64,000 nucleotides of DNA from an uncultured SAR324 cluster bacterium (GTDB taxonomy: Bacteria; SAR324; NAC60-12), in the NCBI GenBank assembly GCA_905182865.1, contig CAJJCY010000004.1, positions 558,001-622,000 of the forward strand, in the 5' to 3' direction. Below, piece by piece: positions 18,859-29,287 of this stretch. The translations under genes and the position numbers were made by a program. The notes below the pieces were generated by a model. It searched no databases, was not told the DNA's origin, and worked only from the letters and a program-made list of their open reading frames with translations. Every line of letters begins with the position of its first letter. Positions within the stretch are counted from its first letter, which is position 1.

Positions 18859-21800
18859 ATGAAAGAGGTTTCCAACAAACACAGCTTTGCGCAGATGGAA
18901 GAAGAAATTCTAAATTTCTGGCGCCAAAATGATATTTTTCAAAAATCAATCGATGAGCGTCCAAAAGACAAGTCGTTCAGTTTTTACGACGGACCTCCTT
19001 TTGCAACCGGACTTCCACATTATGGGCACCTCTTAGCAGGAACCATCAAGGATGTTATTCCACGTTACAAAACCATGAAAGGATTCCAAGTTGAACGTCG
19101 TTTTGGTTGGGATACACATGGTTTACCTGTGGAATTCGAAGTGGAGCAGAGTCTCGGTTTAAATGGTCGGCATGAAATTGAAAATTTTGGGGAAGGAAAC
19201 TTTAATGAGGAGTGCCGTTCTATTGTTTTACGTTACACTGCTGAATGGCGAGAAACTGTGGAACGCATGGCGCGCTGGGTTGATTTTGACAATGATTACA
19301 AAACCATGGACATTGATTTCATGGAGTCAGTCTGGTGGGTTTTTAAGCGACTTTGGGAAAAGGGTCTGATTTACGAAGGAGTTAAGGTGGTACCTTATTC
19401 CTGGAGAGTTTCCACTCCACTTTCAAATTTTGAAGCAAACCTGAATTACAAAGAAATTCAGGATCCTTCCGTCACTTTACGCTTTAAAATCAATGGGGAA
19501 GAAAATTTTTATTTTCTTGCATGGACGACAACTCCCTGGACATTACCTGCCAATATGGGCCTCTGCGTAGGGTCTAAACTAACTTATTGTAAAATAAGAG
19601 ATAAAAAAAGCAAGGATTGTTATCTCCTTACTAAGAATCGAATCGAATCATATTTTGATGATGGAAGCTATGAAGTTCTGACTGAAATGAAAGGTTCTGA
19701 ATTAAAGGGAATGACTTATGAACCACTCTTTCGATTTTGCAAAATCCAAAGTGGATACTACAAATGCCTGGACTGTGCAGTTGGATGATTATGTAACTGA
19801 CGAAAGCGGGACAGGTATAGTACATTTAGCCTGTTTTGGAGAAGACGATGTACGGATTTTTCAGCGAGAAAATATATCTATTTTTGATCCAGTGGATGAA
19901 GAAGGCAATTTTATGGATTACATGGAATTTATCGCAGGAATGAATATCAAAGATGCCGATAAATCTATTGTTAAGCGCCTGAAAGAAGAACATAAAATGT
20001 TCCGCCATGAGACAGCACAACACAGCTATCCATTTTGCTGGCGTACAGATACACCCTTGATTTATAAACCGATTTCTACATGGTTTGTAAATGTTGAGGC
20101 AATAAAAGACAGAATGGTTACTCATAACAAAACTGTACACTGGGTGCCAGGTCACATTCGTGACGGACGTTTCGGAAAATGGCTGGAAAATGCGCGTGAC
20201 TGGGCCATCAGTCGAAACCGTTTCTGGGGTACTCCGCTTCCAGTTTGGAAGAGTGAAGACGGGGATGTCTGGTGCTTCGGTAGTGTTTCTGAACTGGAAG
20301 AAGCCACCGGAGAAAAAATTACTGACCTACACAAACATTTTGTGGATCCATTGATTATTGAAAAAAATGGAAAAACATATAGACGTGTTACGGAAGTAAT
20401 AGATGTTTGGTTTGATTCAGGATCAATGCCCTATGCTCAGGAACACTATCCATTTGAAAATAAAGAACGCTTTGAAGCAAACTTTCCTGCAGATTTTATT
20501 TGTGAGGGATTAGACCAGACACGTGGCTGGTTTTACACACTTGCTGTTTTAGGAACTGCATTATTTGACACACCGGCTTTCAACAATTGTGTAGTGAACG
20601 GTCTTATTCTGGCTGAAGATGGAAAGAAAATGAGCAAAAGGCTGAAAAACTATCCGGATCCTAACGAAATGCTGAACAAATATGGTGCAGATGCTGTCCG
20701 TCTTTACATGCTCAACAGCCCGGCAGTCCGTGGAGAAGATTTGCGTTTTACTGAAAAAGGATTAGTTGAAACAACAAGACAGCAACTCCTGCCACTTTGG
20801 AATGCACTCGTTTTTTTCAGTACCTATGCCAAAATCGACGGTTGGGATCCGAGTCCGGAAAATCTCTCGGTAAAAAACAGTAATCCCTTGGATCGCTGGA
20901 TTCTTTCACGATTACATAAACTGATTGCAGAGGTACAGAAAGAAATGGACTGTTATGATCTGAACCGTTCCGTTGCACCATTTGTAGGTTTCATCGACTT
21001 GTTGACCAATTGGTACATCCGCCGCAGCAGGAGACGATTCTGGAAAGCAGGTCAGGGTAACGACAAGCAGGAAGCTTATGCTACACTTTACACTGTGCTC
21101 TTTGAGTTCAGTAAATTAATTGCTCCTTTCATTCCATATATTGCCGACGGTATTTTCCGTACACTGCGCCTTGACACAGATCACCAAAGTGTCCATTTGG
21201 CTTTTTTCCCTGAAGCGAATTCTGCAAAAAGGGACCTTGATCTGGAAAAACGAATGGATTTAGTTTTGTCTACAGTTACTATGGGACGGGCGCTACGTGC
21301 CAAACATCAGTTAAAAATTCGCCAGCCCCTGCCAAAAATTTTCCTTGTCACACGTGATCCGGAAGCAAAAAATGTTTTGGAGGAGCTTTCAGAACTCATT
21401 TCGGATGAACTTAACATCAAAGAAGTCGTTATAACTCAGGATGAAGAGCAACTGGTTAATTTGAGCGCCAAGGCTAATTTCAAGACTTTGGGGAGAAAAC
21501 TTGGTAAGAAAATGAAAATTGCAGCACAACTCATTTCTGGATTGGATTTTGAAAACATCCGTAGACTGCAAAATGGTAAAAGTATTATTTTGAAAATGGG
21601 AGAAGAAACATTGGAATTGACTCCGGAAGATATTTTGATTCAACGTCAGGAAAAAGAAGGATTACTGGTGGAAACTGATAACCTCTTGACGGTTGCCCTG
21701 GACACAGAATTGAGTGAAAATTTAATTCAGGAAGGCTTTGCGAGAGAGTTTATCAACAAAGTACAGAACATGCGCAAGGATATGGATTTGGAAGTAATGG

Positions 21801-21979
21801 ACAGGATCCTCATCAGTTATCAAAGTTCAGCAAAACTAAACACGGCACTGGATGCTTTTTCAGACTTTATATGCAAAGAAACTCTTGCTAACCGACTGCA
21901 ACCCCAGGGAACACTTGATGGCACAGAGTGGGATTTAAATGGTGAGTCCTGTAAGATCAAAGTAGAACTTAATTTATGA
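18859..21979 (+). CDS. ileS: Isoleucyl-tRNA synthetase, type 2 (frameshifted)
   Basis: Two ORFs (18859-19788 and 19718-21979) form one class I synthetase of about 1,040 residues. The HIGH motif lies in PPFATGLPHYGHLLAG at about residue 50, and KMSKS appears as GKKMSKRLKNYPDP. Editing-domain stretches such as WTTTPWTLPANMGL are also present. The HYGH form is typical of the eukaryote-like IleRS2 subgroup, which is generally the mupirocin-insensitive type. The frame shifts near 19741; dropping one T in cgattttgca restores FRFAKSKVDTTNAWTVQ. An essential single gene is unlikely to be broken, so a sequence error is favoured. Confidence 0.95.
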
Positions 21980-22106
21980 ATCCTCTCATTCCCTGCTTAC
22001 GCAGCTCATTTACACAAACTTCTCAACAGTTAATGCAACAGACCTGATAATTCATATTATATTTAATTGAACATTTGTCCGGAGTGTAATTCAGCCATTT
22101 TTCAAA

Positions 22107-22790
22107 TCAAGCATTCGATTCTTCTGTAATCTGTTTTGAAAGATTCTGTTTTAGCAGTTGTTTCATTGTATTATAAGTTTTAAGATCTTTCTGAGACAAC
22201 TCTTCTGCAATTTCAAGTGCTCTCGGCATTAACATTTCCGGCAAATGGGCTTCATCCACCACTCCCAGCTTTTGCGCATCTGCACCTCCAACTCTACGAC
22301 CTGTCAGTAAAAGTTCACGTACAGCCTGTTTATTGGGCAATAAATCCGCCATCTCGTATAGGATTGGAGACAATGGAATTTTAACGTCAATTTCAGTAAA
22401 TGCAAACCAGCCTCTGTCTGAACGCATCAGCCGGAAATCCAGTACTGAAGCAAAAATAGCACCACCAGCCAAGCAGTGCCCTGTGATACAGCCAACAGTA
22501 GGTAATGCTAACAAGGCCCAGCGGCCAAAGACCTCCTCCAGTTCTCTGAATGTCCCTGCAAACTCCTCTGCAGACTGCCCTTTTAACCACTCAAAATCCA
22601 AGCCGACACACCATGATTTTGGATCACTGCTTGTAACTATGACAGCAGAATTTTCAGAAACTGCTTCCAGTTCCGCCAGTACTTCCCGATGTGCAGACAG
22701 AGCCTCTGGATTTAATGCATTTCCAGTTGCAGGATTGTTGAGGGTAACAATGAAAATATTGCCCTTTTTTTCAAATTCTAATACTGCCAT
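22107..22790 (-). CDS. Enoyl-CoA hydratase/isomerase family protein
   Basis: The 227-residue crotonase-fold protein shows VTLNNPATGNALNPEAL, AVIVTSSDPKSWCVGLDFEWL and the oxyanion-hole region CITGHCLAGGAIFASVLDFRLM. The acidic active-site pair of true hydratases is not obvious. The short length and the LNNP...GNALN pattern resemble delta3,delta2-enoyl-CoA isomerases of fatty acid oxidation, so the substrate step is open. It is the last gene of a minus-strand run but probably has its own promoter. Confidence 0.85.
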   Translation of the reverse strand: MAVLEFEKKGNIFIVTLNNPATGNALNPEALSAHREVLAELEAVSENSAVIVTSSDPKSWCVGLDFEWLKGQSAEEFAGTFRELEEVFGRWALLALPTVGCITGHCLAGGAIFASVLDFRLMRSDRGWFAFTEIDVKIPLSPILYEMADLLPNKQAVRELLLTGRRVGGADAQKLGVVDEAHLPEMLMPRALEIAEELSQKDLKTYNTMKQLLKQNLSKQITEESNA

Positions 22791-22853
22791 TTTTCACTTT
22801 ATTTTATAATGTCCCGGAGTTTAATTTTCTTTGGTTGAAGATAATAATCTAGC

Positions 22854-23795
22854 TTATTGTTGGAAATATGCAAGAAGAACAGAGATAGAAAAAATAGAAA
22901 AAACAGTGGAAATGAAAGCTGTTCCACTTGATACTGACTGCCCCACATTATAGCGACTGGCAAATAAAAAAGGGTTAACTCCCGTCGGCATGGCCGCTAA
23001 CATCACCAGTACCTGAACCCAGGTAGTGTTTCTTATATCAAAAACCTGGGTCGCCAGTACCCCTACAATCAGAGGATGTATAATAGTCTTCATTATTACA
23101 AACAGAGGTACTTCCTGCCATGGTATATTTTTTCGAAAACTTACTAACGTTGCCCCGAGTGCAAACAAAGCGCAGGGAGTAACAGAGCTTCCCAGAAGCC
23201 TTACCATTTCATCCAAGGGTTTCCAAAAAGTTATTTCAAAAAAATTGCACACTAAACCGGAAAGTAAACCAATGATGAGAGGATTGGTGAACAATCCATA
23301 CGAAGCTTTAGTAACAACTGTTTTAATAGGTGCTCTTCCACTTTTTCCAATTTCAAGCATGATTGTGAAAAGTGGCACCATAATGATGCCATGTGTACCA
23401 ATAATAATGAACAAAGGTAAAACAGCCTGATCACCAAAGGCAAGCAAAATGATTGGAATTCCAAGAAGAACTGTGTTGGAAAAACTTCCGGAAAAAGCAT
23501 TGATCACCTGCTGGGAAAAAGTCCGTTGCCAGAGTAAACGCGTTAACCCTAGCCCTGAAAATAATATAATGAACGTCCCCAAATAATATGCAGCCAGATA
23601 ATTCCATGGTATTACCTCAGGAAGACTCGTAGTAGCAAGAGTACGCAGCAAAAGCATTGGTACAGCAAAATCAAAGACATACCGTGTTAGTCCTCTTACT
23701 GCAGTTTGATCAAACCATCCAAAGCTGGCAGTAGTATATCCAATCAATAAAATACCGAAAATTGGTAAAATTATATCAAAAACAGGTCCGTACAT
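22854..23795 (-). CDS. AEC-family (auxin efflux carrier-like) transporter
   Basis: The 313-residue integral membrane protein has about ten hydrophobic helices in two five-helix halves: FDIILPIFGILLIGYTTASFGWF at the start, then VRGLTRYVFDFAVPMLLLRTL. The second half has GLFTNPLIIGLLSGLVCNF, PCALFALGATLVSF, IIHPLIVGVLA and AAMPTGVNPFLFASRYNVG. This is the AEC pattern (mdcF/ywkB-like permeases for organic acids such as malate or malonate). The substrate cannot be told here. It lies 63 bp beyond the enoyl-CoA hydratase gene on the same strand. Confidence 0.85.
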   Translation of the reverse strand: MYGPVFDIILPIFGILLIGYTTASFGWFDQTAVRGLTRYVFDFAVPMLLLRTLATTSLPEVIPWNYLAAYYLGTFIILFSGLGLTRLLWQRTFSQQVINAFSGSFSNTVLLGIPIILLAFGDQAVLPLFIIIGTHGIIMVPLFTIMLEIGKSGRAPIKTVVTKASYGLFTNPLIIGLLSGLVCNFFEITFWKPLDEMVRLLGSSVTPCALFALGATLVSFRKNIPWQEVPLFVIMKTIIHPLIVGVLATQVFDIRNTTWVQVLVMLAAMPTGVNPFLFASRYNVGQSVSSGTAFISTVFSIFSISVLLAYFQQ

Positions 23796-23912
23796 TTTTA
23801 TAATCTTTGTAAGATGGAGCCGGATTAAGTATCCAATGAATTGAATTCATCAAAGCAACTGTCCGGTAATGGCGAGCAGTAAAATTATTGAACAGTTCTT
23901 TGAATGATTATG

Positions 23913-26426
23913 CTAAACTTCTTGCTTTTCTGTACCCAAAGGTTTTAAGAAGATCAGCAGTTGGGGCAAAAGCGTCAAGGCAGTCATAAGGGCAATCAGC
24001 ATCGCCAGTCCTGTCAACAAACCAAAGTAGATGCTGGGAATAAACTCTGAGAACACAAGAATCGAAAAGCCGATGATAATCGTGATTGAAGTGTAATACA
24101 TAGCATAACCGATACTTTCATGAGAACGATGCATGGCGGCAAGATAGTTGTGGTCTATAGCAAATTCATGCCTGAAGCGGTGGATATAGTGAATGGTGTT
24201 ATCAACTGCAATACCAACGCTAATTGCCGCGATTGTAATAGTCATCATATCCAATGGAATTCCAATCCAGCCCATGAATCCCAACACCACTCCAATTGAA
24301 AGCACATTTGGGAAAATCGCTATCAGTGCAATTGTAAATGAGCGGAACAGAAAAATGAACATGATTAAGAATGAAATAATGACTGCACCCAAAGTGATAA
24401 TTTGTGATTTGAAAAGGCTTTGCAGCATATTGTTATAGAGCACAAGTAAATTTGAGAGATGCCCTTTTTCTTCTGGAATATCCAGTTTGGTTTTCAAATC
24501 ATGCTGAATTTGTAGTAAAAGCTCATTGCGGCGTAGATTTGGTTCAGAATCACGAATACGGACAGAAAACCGAGCCTCATTATTTTCGACGGAAACGTAA
24601 GGATCTAGAATTATTTTTCTGAAGCGTTCCGGAAGTTCATTGTAGAGCAGAGCAAGTAAGAAATTATCAAGAGATTTTCCTGAATTAAGCGTTCTTCCAA
24701 TTTTGAGCATAGTACCCAGAGAAAGCACTTTACCTGTTTGTTCCAGGCCATTCAGGTAATCGTGAATTCTTTCTATCTTCTCCATTTTTTCTGCAGTGAA
24801 CCAATATTGTGCTTCACTGGCAGTTTCCTCAAACTCTTCCTCAAAGGAATCAAACTCTTCCTCATCTTCCAGTTTAGCTTCTGGTTTAGTATCTTTCTTG
24901 ACCGGCAATGTTTCTTCCAAACTCTCATCAAGTTCCACCACTAAATCAAGTGTTGTTGTACCGCCAAGTTGCTGGTCAATCACCTTCATTCCTTGGTATA
25001 TTTCTGTGGACTCCTTGAAATAGTCAATGAAGCTGTTTTCTACATTCAGTTTGGATGCACCGACAATACTCAGCATTAATGCAGCAACACTGAGGAACAT
25101 TATTGTCTTACCGTGACGTTCTGTGATATCAGCAAAGATTTTTGTCAAGGCAAAGCGGGATTCAAACGAAGTATTAGGCATTGCCTTTGGCATAAGTATC
25201 AGCAGTACCGGAAATATAAGAAATGTCAGAAAGAGCGACACACCTATTCCGGCACTCATCATCCAACCAAAATTCATGACTGGTAAAATTCCGCTCAGAA
25301 CCAGTGAGCCAAAACCTACCACAGTGGTCAGTACTGCAAAGGTGCAGGGTCTGGCCATAAAAATTGTAGAGTCCAAAACCAACTGGCGTTGATCCATGTT
25401 TGGATTTAGTCCTGCCAATTCACGATAACGGACGATTAAATGAATAGTAATCGCCATTGTAATTATTAGCTGTATAGAAATAAAATTTGAAGAGATAACT
25501 GTCACTTCCCAGCCAAAAAGCCCCAAAAATCCACTGGTCGTGACTACAGAAAAACTGCAGGTAATAACCGGAAGTAAAATCCAGCGAAACTGCCTGAAAA
25601 TAACCCAGAGTGTGAGAATCAAGAAAACAAATACCGCACTGCCAAAAACCTGCAGGTCACTTCTGATGAAGGTTATTAAATCATCTGCAACCATGCTTGC
25701 ACCACCCAGAAATATCTTAGCATCTCCACGGTATTTCTCTGCAATCTCACGTACTTGAGATATATTATTGTGCTCAACCAACCGCATTTTGTCACGGTGA
25801 TTTTTGAAATCCAACAGCACTTTATCCAATTCTATCTGCTCCGGAACACTCAGTGTTGCCTCTTTTTCTTTTTTTCGTAAACTATTCCTCTGCATCAGTA
25901 ATTCACGATACAAATGATCGTCATGCAGATTTATAAGTAATGCAGTAGTTTTAAAATCCGGACTTACTAGATTATCACTGTAGATTGGACTGTTAAGAAA
26001 TTCTTTTTTGGCAAGAGCTTTATCTATTCCCGGCGATTCCAGAGTAGGAACATTTTTTATCAGTTCCTTAATTGGCTTTGGAGGACTTTCCAACAGTGGA
26101 ACATTCAGGATGGACATTACTGATTCAACTCTTTCCAACTCAAGCAGTTCTGCACTTAGTTTTCTCAATGAGTCAAGTGTTGAATCTGCCAGTAAATCTG
26201 CATACGGAGAGTAAGTTAAAACAAGAAAATCACTGCTACCGTAGCGCTCATTTACTTTACGTGTAAAGGCTAAATCCTTGTCATCTTCAAGCAACAGAGT
26301 TTCTGCAGACGCGTCAATTTCTAAATACTGCGCTTGATACCCCAATGACGAGACACAAATAAGCAATAATAATAAAATACTTTTAGGATAACTAAGAATA
26401 ACTTTGTCGTAAAATTGTCTCAACAT
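23913..26426 (-). CDS. MMPL/RND-family lipid transporter
   Basis: The 837-residue protein has the 12-helix RND layout. TM1 is at residues 12-27, a large periplasmic loop follows, then TM2-6 at roughly 250-420. A second TM start lies at about 445 (IMFLSVAALMLSIVGAS), with a second periplasmic loop and TM8-12 at 660-830. The second half includes AAISVGIAVDNTIHYIHRFRHE, a hallmark of this superfamily. A very acidic insert (EDEEEFDSFEEEFEE) lies in the second loop. It shares a base with the upstream mlaC-like gene. Together with MlaA it probably moves phospholipids or hydrophobic lipids between membranes, as HpnN-type proteins do. Confidence 0.9.
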   Translation of the reverse strand: MLRQFYDKVILSYPKSILLLLLICVSSLGYQAQYLEIDASAETLLLEDDKDLAFTRKVNERYGSSDFLVLTYSPYADLLADSTLDSLRKLSAELLELERVESVMSILNVPLLESPPKPIKELIKNVPTLESPGIDKALAKKEFLNSPIYSDNLVSPDFKTTALLINLHDDHLYRELLMQRNSLRKKEKEATLSVPEQIELDKVLLDFKNHRDKMRLVEHNNISQVREIAEKYRGDAKIFLGGASMVADDLITFIRSDLQVFGSAVFVFLILTLWVIFRQFRWILLPVITCSFSVVTTSGFLGLFGWEVTVISSNFISIQLIITMAITIHLIVRYRELAGLNPNMDQRQLVLDSTIFMARPCTFAVLTTVVGFGSLVLSGILPVMNFGWMMSAGIGVSLFLTFLIFPVLLILMPKAMPNTSFESRFALTKIFADITERHGKTIMFLSVAALMLSIVGASKLNVENSFIDYFKESTEIYQGMKVIDQQLGGTTTLDLVVELDESLEETLPVKKDTKPEAKLEDEEEFDSFEEEFEETASEAQYWFTAEKMEKIERIHDYLNGLEQTGKVLSLGTMLKIGRTLNSGKSLDNFLLALLYNELPERFRKIILDPYVSVENNEARFSVRIRDSEPNLRRNELLLQIQHDLKTKLDIPEEKGHLSNLLVLYNNMLQSLFKSQIITLGAVIISFLIMFIFLFRSFTIALIAIFPNVLSIGVVLGFMGWIGIPLDMMTITIAAISVGIAVDNTIHYIHRFRHEFAIDHNYLAAMHRSHESIGYAMYYTSITIIIGFSILVFSEFIPSIYFGLLTGLAMLIALMTALTLLPQLLIFLKPLGTEKQEV

Positions 26427-27043
26427 TAAGACCCCAACTCAGTTGAAGAACGAAGGCGTTCAATTAATTTTTCCAATGACTCTTTTTTTAAAATTCCAGA
26501 AAACTGCGAGCGGTAAGTCTGTACAATACTGACACCAAGTATAACAGCATCATAAACCATCCAACCTTTATTCTTTGACTTGTAGAATTTAAACACCATT
26601 TCAAGTTTTGTGTCTATGCCAACAATATTTGTCAGTATTTCCACTCTATTTTTTCCAGTCTTTCTAGCTTCTACTACTTCAACTTCTTCATCTGTATAAA
26701 GGTCTAATTTGTCCAGATAAGATTGTTTGAGTCTCTCTACTAATAATTGAGCAAATTCCACCCTGCCTTCTTTACTTAATCTTTTCCAGTGTTTTTTACC
26801 TAGACACAATTTAGCCATCAAATTAAAATCAATTAAAGACTCAAGACCATAAATAACGGCATCCCCTACATTTCCTCTTTCTGACTTTACATTACCGTCC
26901 TGAAATAACTTTTGAACAAATCTTACACTTGTCATTTCCTTGATCTCACTTGCTTCATCCGCAAATAGATCATTTGAACCGTAAAAGAATGATAAAATTG
27001 AGAGGAGAAAAACGTTGATTATAATTTTTTTTGCAGTTTGCAT
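26426..27043 (-). CDS. MlaC/Ttg2D-family periplasmic lipid-binding protein
   Basis: The 205-residue protein has a signal peptide (FLLSILSFFYGSNDLFA) and the MlaC fold markers: LIDFNLMAKLCLGKKHWKRLSKEGRVEFAQLLVERLKQSYLDKL, with the typical aromatic/Leu spacing, and WMVYDAVILGVSIVQTYRSQFSGIL near the end, close to the conserved 'YDv.iEGvSlv.nYR.qF'. MlaC shuttles phospholipids across the periplasm. It lies between mlaA and the RND gene with a 2-bp gap and a 1-bp overlap, so the three are surely one operon. Here the RND protein appears to replace the MlaFEDB ABC complex. Confidence 0.9.
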   Translation of the reverse strand: MQTAKKIIINVFLLSILSFFYGSNDLFADEASEIKEMTSVRFVQKLFQDGNVKSERGNVGDAVIYGLESLIDFNLMAKLCLGKKHWKRLSKEGRVEFAQLLVERLKQSYLDKLDLYTDEEVEVVEARKTGKNRVEILTNIVGIDTKLEMVFKFYKSKNKGWMVYDAVILGVSIVQTYRSQFSGILKKESLEKLIERLRSSTELGS

Positions 27044-27045
27044 GG

Positions 27046-27909
27046 TTATTCCCTGATTAATTTAGCTCGATTCTGCTCATAGACATCTCTCAAAAAAGGA
27101 TAGAGTTCAATAGCATCTTTTTTAAGATTTTCGTATTGTCCAATACGCAGAGATTCGCGGTTAATAGTTTTTAAAAGTGTTAATTCCGTTTGCTGAAGTG
27201 TCTGTCTGGATACGCCCAGAGATTCTCCTTCTTGTTTGGGAAAATTATAAGGCCGAGTTTCAACATAGTTCACAGGATCCATTTGCATATCCGGATACAG
27301 GCTGAACATGTCCCGTACATTCGAGGGACCCAAAAATGGTAAAACCACATGGAATCCGCCTCCAACACCGTAAAATCCAAGTGTTTGTCCAAAATCTTCT
27401 TCATGTGCTTCTAAACCAAACCACTCCTTGGCCGGATCCCAAATACCTAAAATTCCAATGGTGCTGTTAATGCTGAATCTAAGAAATTCGTCACCGGCAT
27501 TTTTTACTTTAAGTTGGAGAGCATTGTTGACAAAGCGCAAAGGAAAAAGTAAATTATGAAAAAAACTTTTCACACCTCTACGTGCTGTATCCGGAAGTAC
27601 CCAGCGATATCCACGAGCAACCGGATCTAAAACATAAATATAAAAACCGTCGTTAAAACCCGTCATTACACTGTTGTATCCACTCAGAGGATCAAAAACT
27701 TCTTTTTCAGCATCTCCAAACTCGTCCTCAAATTCAGCATCAAACCCATCCTCTTCTTCATCTGTGTCTGTTTCAGACGATGTATCCAGAACTGTTTCGC
27801 TTGAAACCGGATTGTTTGCCTGAGCTAAAGCCCGGAATTCCATAAAGGGCATTAACGAAATAGACAGAATCATTAAAAATGTTAAAAATACAAAATTATT
27901 TTTTGGCAT
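27046..27909 (-). CDS. MlaA (VacJ)-family lipoprotein-like protein
   Basis: The 287-residue protein carries the VacJ/MlaA core at about residues 75-250: DPVARGYRWVLPDTARRGVKSFFHNLLFPLRFVNNALQLK, then FLRFSINSTIGILGIWDP and EDFGQTLGFYGVGGGFHVVLPFLGPSNVRDMF. These are all strongly conserved in MlaA, the outer-membrane ring that removes mislocalised phospholipids. The N-terminus has a signal sequence but no clear lipobox Cys. An acidic, Phe-spaced stretch (DGFDAEFEDEFGDAEKE) precedes the domain. It is first in the mlaA-mlaC-RND operon. Confidence 0.92.
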   Translation of the reverse strand: MPKNNFVFLTFLMILSISLMPFMEFRALAQANNPVSSETVLDTSSETDTDEEEDGFDAEFEDEFGDAEKEVFDPLSGYNSVMTGFNDGFYIYVLDPVARGYRWVLPDTARRGVKSFFHNLLFPLRFVNNALQLKVKNAGDEFLRFSINSTIGILGIWDPAKEWFGLEAHEEDFGQTLGFYGVGGGFHVVLPFLGPSNVRDMFSLYPDMQMDPVNYVETRPYNFPKQEGESLGVSRQTLQQTELTLLKTINRESLRIGQYENLKKDAIELYPFLRDVYEQNRAKLIRE

Positions 27910-28124
27910 TGGATGGTGTTTATAATTTTCTTTTCCACTAAATAGAATTTACTTTTTTCTAGCCAAGTGCAAGATTATTACCTACGGACTGAATATCGAA
28001 TAAAATCAATTCCAGATTATGAACCATTACTGAGAATGAATTTAAAAAAAAGAACCGTATTAGATCAAAATGGTGATGAAAGAGTCAGTCCCTCTTACTT
28101 ATCATTGAAGGATTCAACCTCCAT

Positions 28125-28168
28125 TCATCTCCTGTGAGTAAGCCCACTAATTCTTCACAGTCAGACAC
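28125..28168 (+). repeat. Dispersed intergenic element, copy 1
   Basis: The copy reads CTCCTGTGAGTAAGCCCACT then AATTCTTCACAGTCAGACAC. The arms CTGTGAG and TTCACAG can pair (one G-U) around a loop of about 16 nt. It is the leftmost copy and marks the border between core and accessory DNA. Confidence 0.75.
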
Positions 28169-28199
28169 CTTTAACAAAAAAATTTAATTTAATTATTTT

Positions 28200-28222
28200 T
28201 TTGTTATAATTAAAATACTAGA
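28200..28222. promoter_or_regulatory. Possible Zur-type operator
   Basis: TTTGTTATAATTAAAATACT holds a good TGTTATAAT half site of the gamma-proteobacterial Zur box, but the second half is poor. It sits about 60 bp before the first gene of a zinc-type uptake operon, where such control would make sense. Confidence 0.35.
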
Positions 28223-28273
28223 ATTTTGTAGAATTGATCTAATTTTTGTTTTTTAATTATCTTAAAAAATTAA

Positions 28274-28637
28274 ATGTTAATAAAATTTCCTGCTAAGACA
28301 AGATATTTATTCAACATCGTATTGCCGTTTGTCCTATTATTTCAAGGGACTTTGTCAACGATTGAGAATCAAATATATATTCAAACTAATTTTGAAGAGT
28401 GGAATTTACCATGGATATTATTAGAGGTTTTACTAATTTTAACTTTACCAAAGAGAAACATCAAACGACCCCGACAAATTTGTTAATCCAGATTTAAATA
28501 ATTCTTTTTTTATTAACAAACCCCCTAAGTTTTTTAAAATTTCTGGTGAAAATAAATTTAAAATATTTACCCCTTTACCAGAATTATTATCAGCACAATT
28601 CCCACCAGCAAGAGGACCTCCCTATTTTGAAGTTTAA
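28274..28637 (+). pseudogene. Broken small gene heading the metal operon
   Basis: Three frames contribute in turn. First is MLIKFPAKTRYLFNIVLPFVLLFQGTL (signal or TM segment) to about 28405. Then comes IIRGFTNFNFTKEKHQTT. Last is the frame DPDKFVNPDLNNSFFINKPP, which ends ARGPPYFEV at 28637. A single protein of about 120 residues with two frameshifts explains all three. It is exported or membrane-bound and matches no family I recognise. It precedes the DUF2796 gene by 41 bp and was probably part of that operon. Confidence 0.45.
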
Positions 28638-28678
28638 TTTCTTTTAATAATTTTATAACTTCAAATAATTAGTGAAAT

Positions 28679-29284
28679 ATGAAAAATATATCTATTGTAT
28701 TAGTGTGTCTTTTTGTGTCGTTTGATATTTTTGCTCAAGTTGTTCGTCAGAAAGATTCTCATGAGCATGGTGCGGCTATAATAAAGATGGTCATGGAAGA
28801 AGAAAAACTTCAGGTAGAATTTGAAGTGCCTTCCGAAAGTTTGATAGGTTTTGAGCATTATCCAAAATCACAAAGCAAGAGGGAGAATTTTAATAAAGCC
28901 ATAAAAATCCTCTCCGACCCCTCCAAACTTTTCTCGAAAACTACTAAGGCTGAATGTATTTTAGTAGGCATGAATGTTTCCCAAAGCCTATTCTCCCACG
29001 AGGAAGAACATGGTGATGAAGCTGAAGAGGAACATGGTCATGATGAGTCAGAAAAAGAAGAAGAACATGGTCATGATGAGTCAGAAAAATCTGAAATTCA
29101 TTCCGAATTCAAATCAAACTATTCCTGGAATTGTCAACATTTAGATGAGATTGATTCTATAGGAACTCAACTAATGACCTTTTTTCCCCAGATTGAGGAA
29201 ATTCGGGTTAATTGGATTTCTAATAATGGTCAGGGTTCACTTGAGTTAGAGTCTAAGGATGATCGAATAAAAGGATGGAAATAA
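28679..29284 (+). CDS. DUF2796 (ZrgA-like) His-rich periplasmic metal-binding protein
   Basis: The 201-residue protein has a signal peptide (SIVLVCLFVSFDIFA). The start motif DSHEHGAAIIKMVMEEEKLQVEFEVPSESLIGFEH is the DUF2796 hallmark. A central His/Glu/Asp-rich loop (about residues 105-140; HDESEKEEEHGHDESEK) is expected to bind zinc or another divalent metal, and it contains a short tandem duplication. In Vibrio, ZrgA belongs to a zinc-regulated ABC importer; applying that role here is inference. Gene order with ATPase, permease and DUF3299 downstream supports it. It is three bases from the ATPase gene. Confidence 0.85.
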   Translation: MKNISIVLVCLFVSFDIFAQVVRQKDSHEHGAAIIKMVMEEEKLQVEFEVPSESLIGFEHYPKSQSKRENFNKAIKILSDPSKLFSKTTKAECILVGMNVSQSLFSHEEEHGDEAEEEHGHDESEKEEEHGHDESEKSEIHSEFKSNYSWNCQHLDEIDSIGTQLMTFFPQIEEIRVNWISNNGQGSLELESKDDRIKGWK

Positions 29285-29287
29285 TTC

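Larger units (their letters stand above)
27910..28273. other. Intergenic region between divergent operons
   Basis: The 364-bp gap separates the minus-strand lipid operon from the plus-strand metal operon. It contains the first copy of the dispersed CTGTGAG/TTCACAG element (28125-28168) and a long AT-rich stretch with a Zur-like half site. I see no gene in it. Confidence 0.6.
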
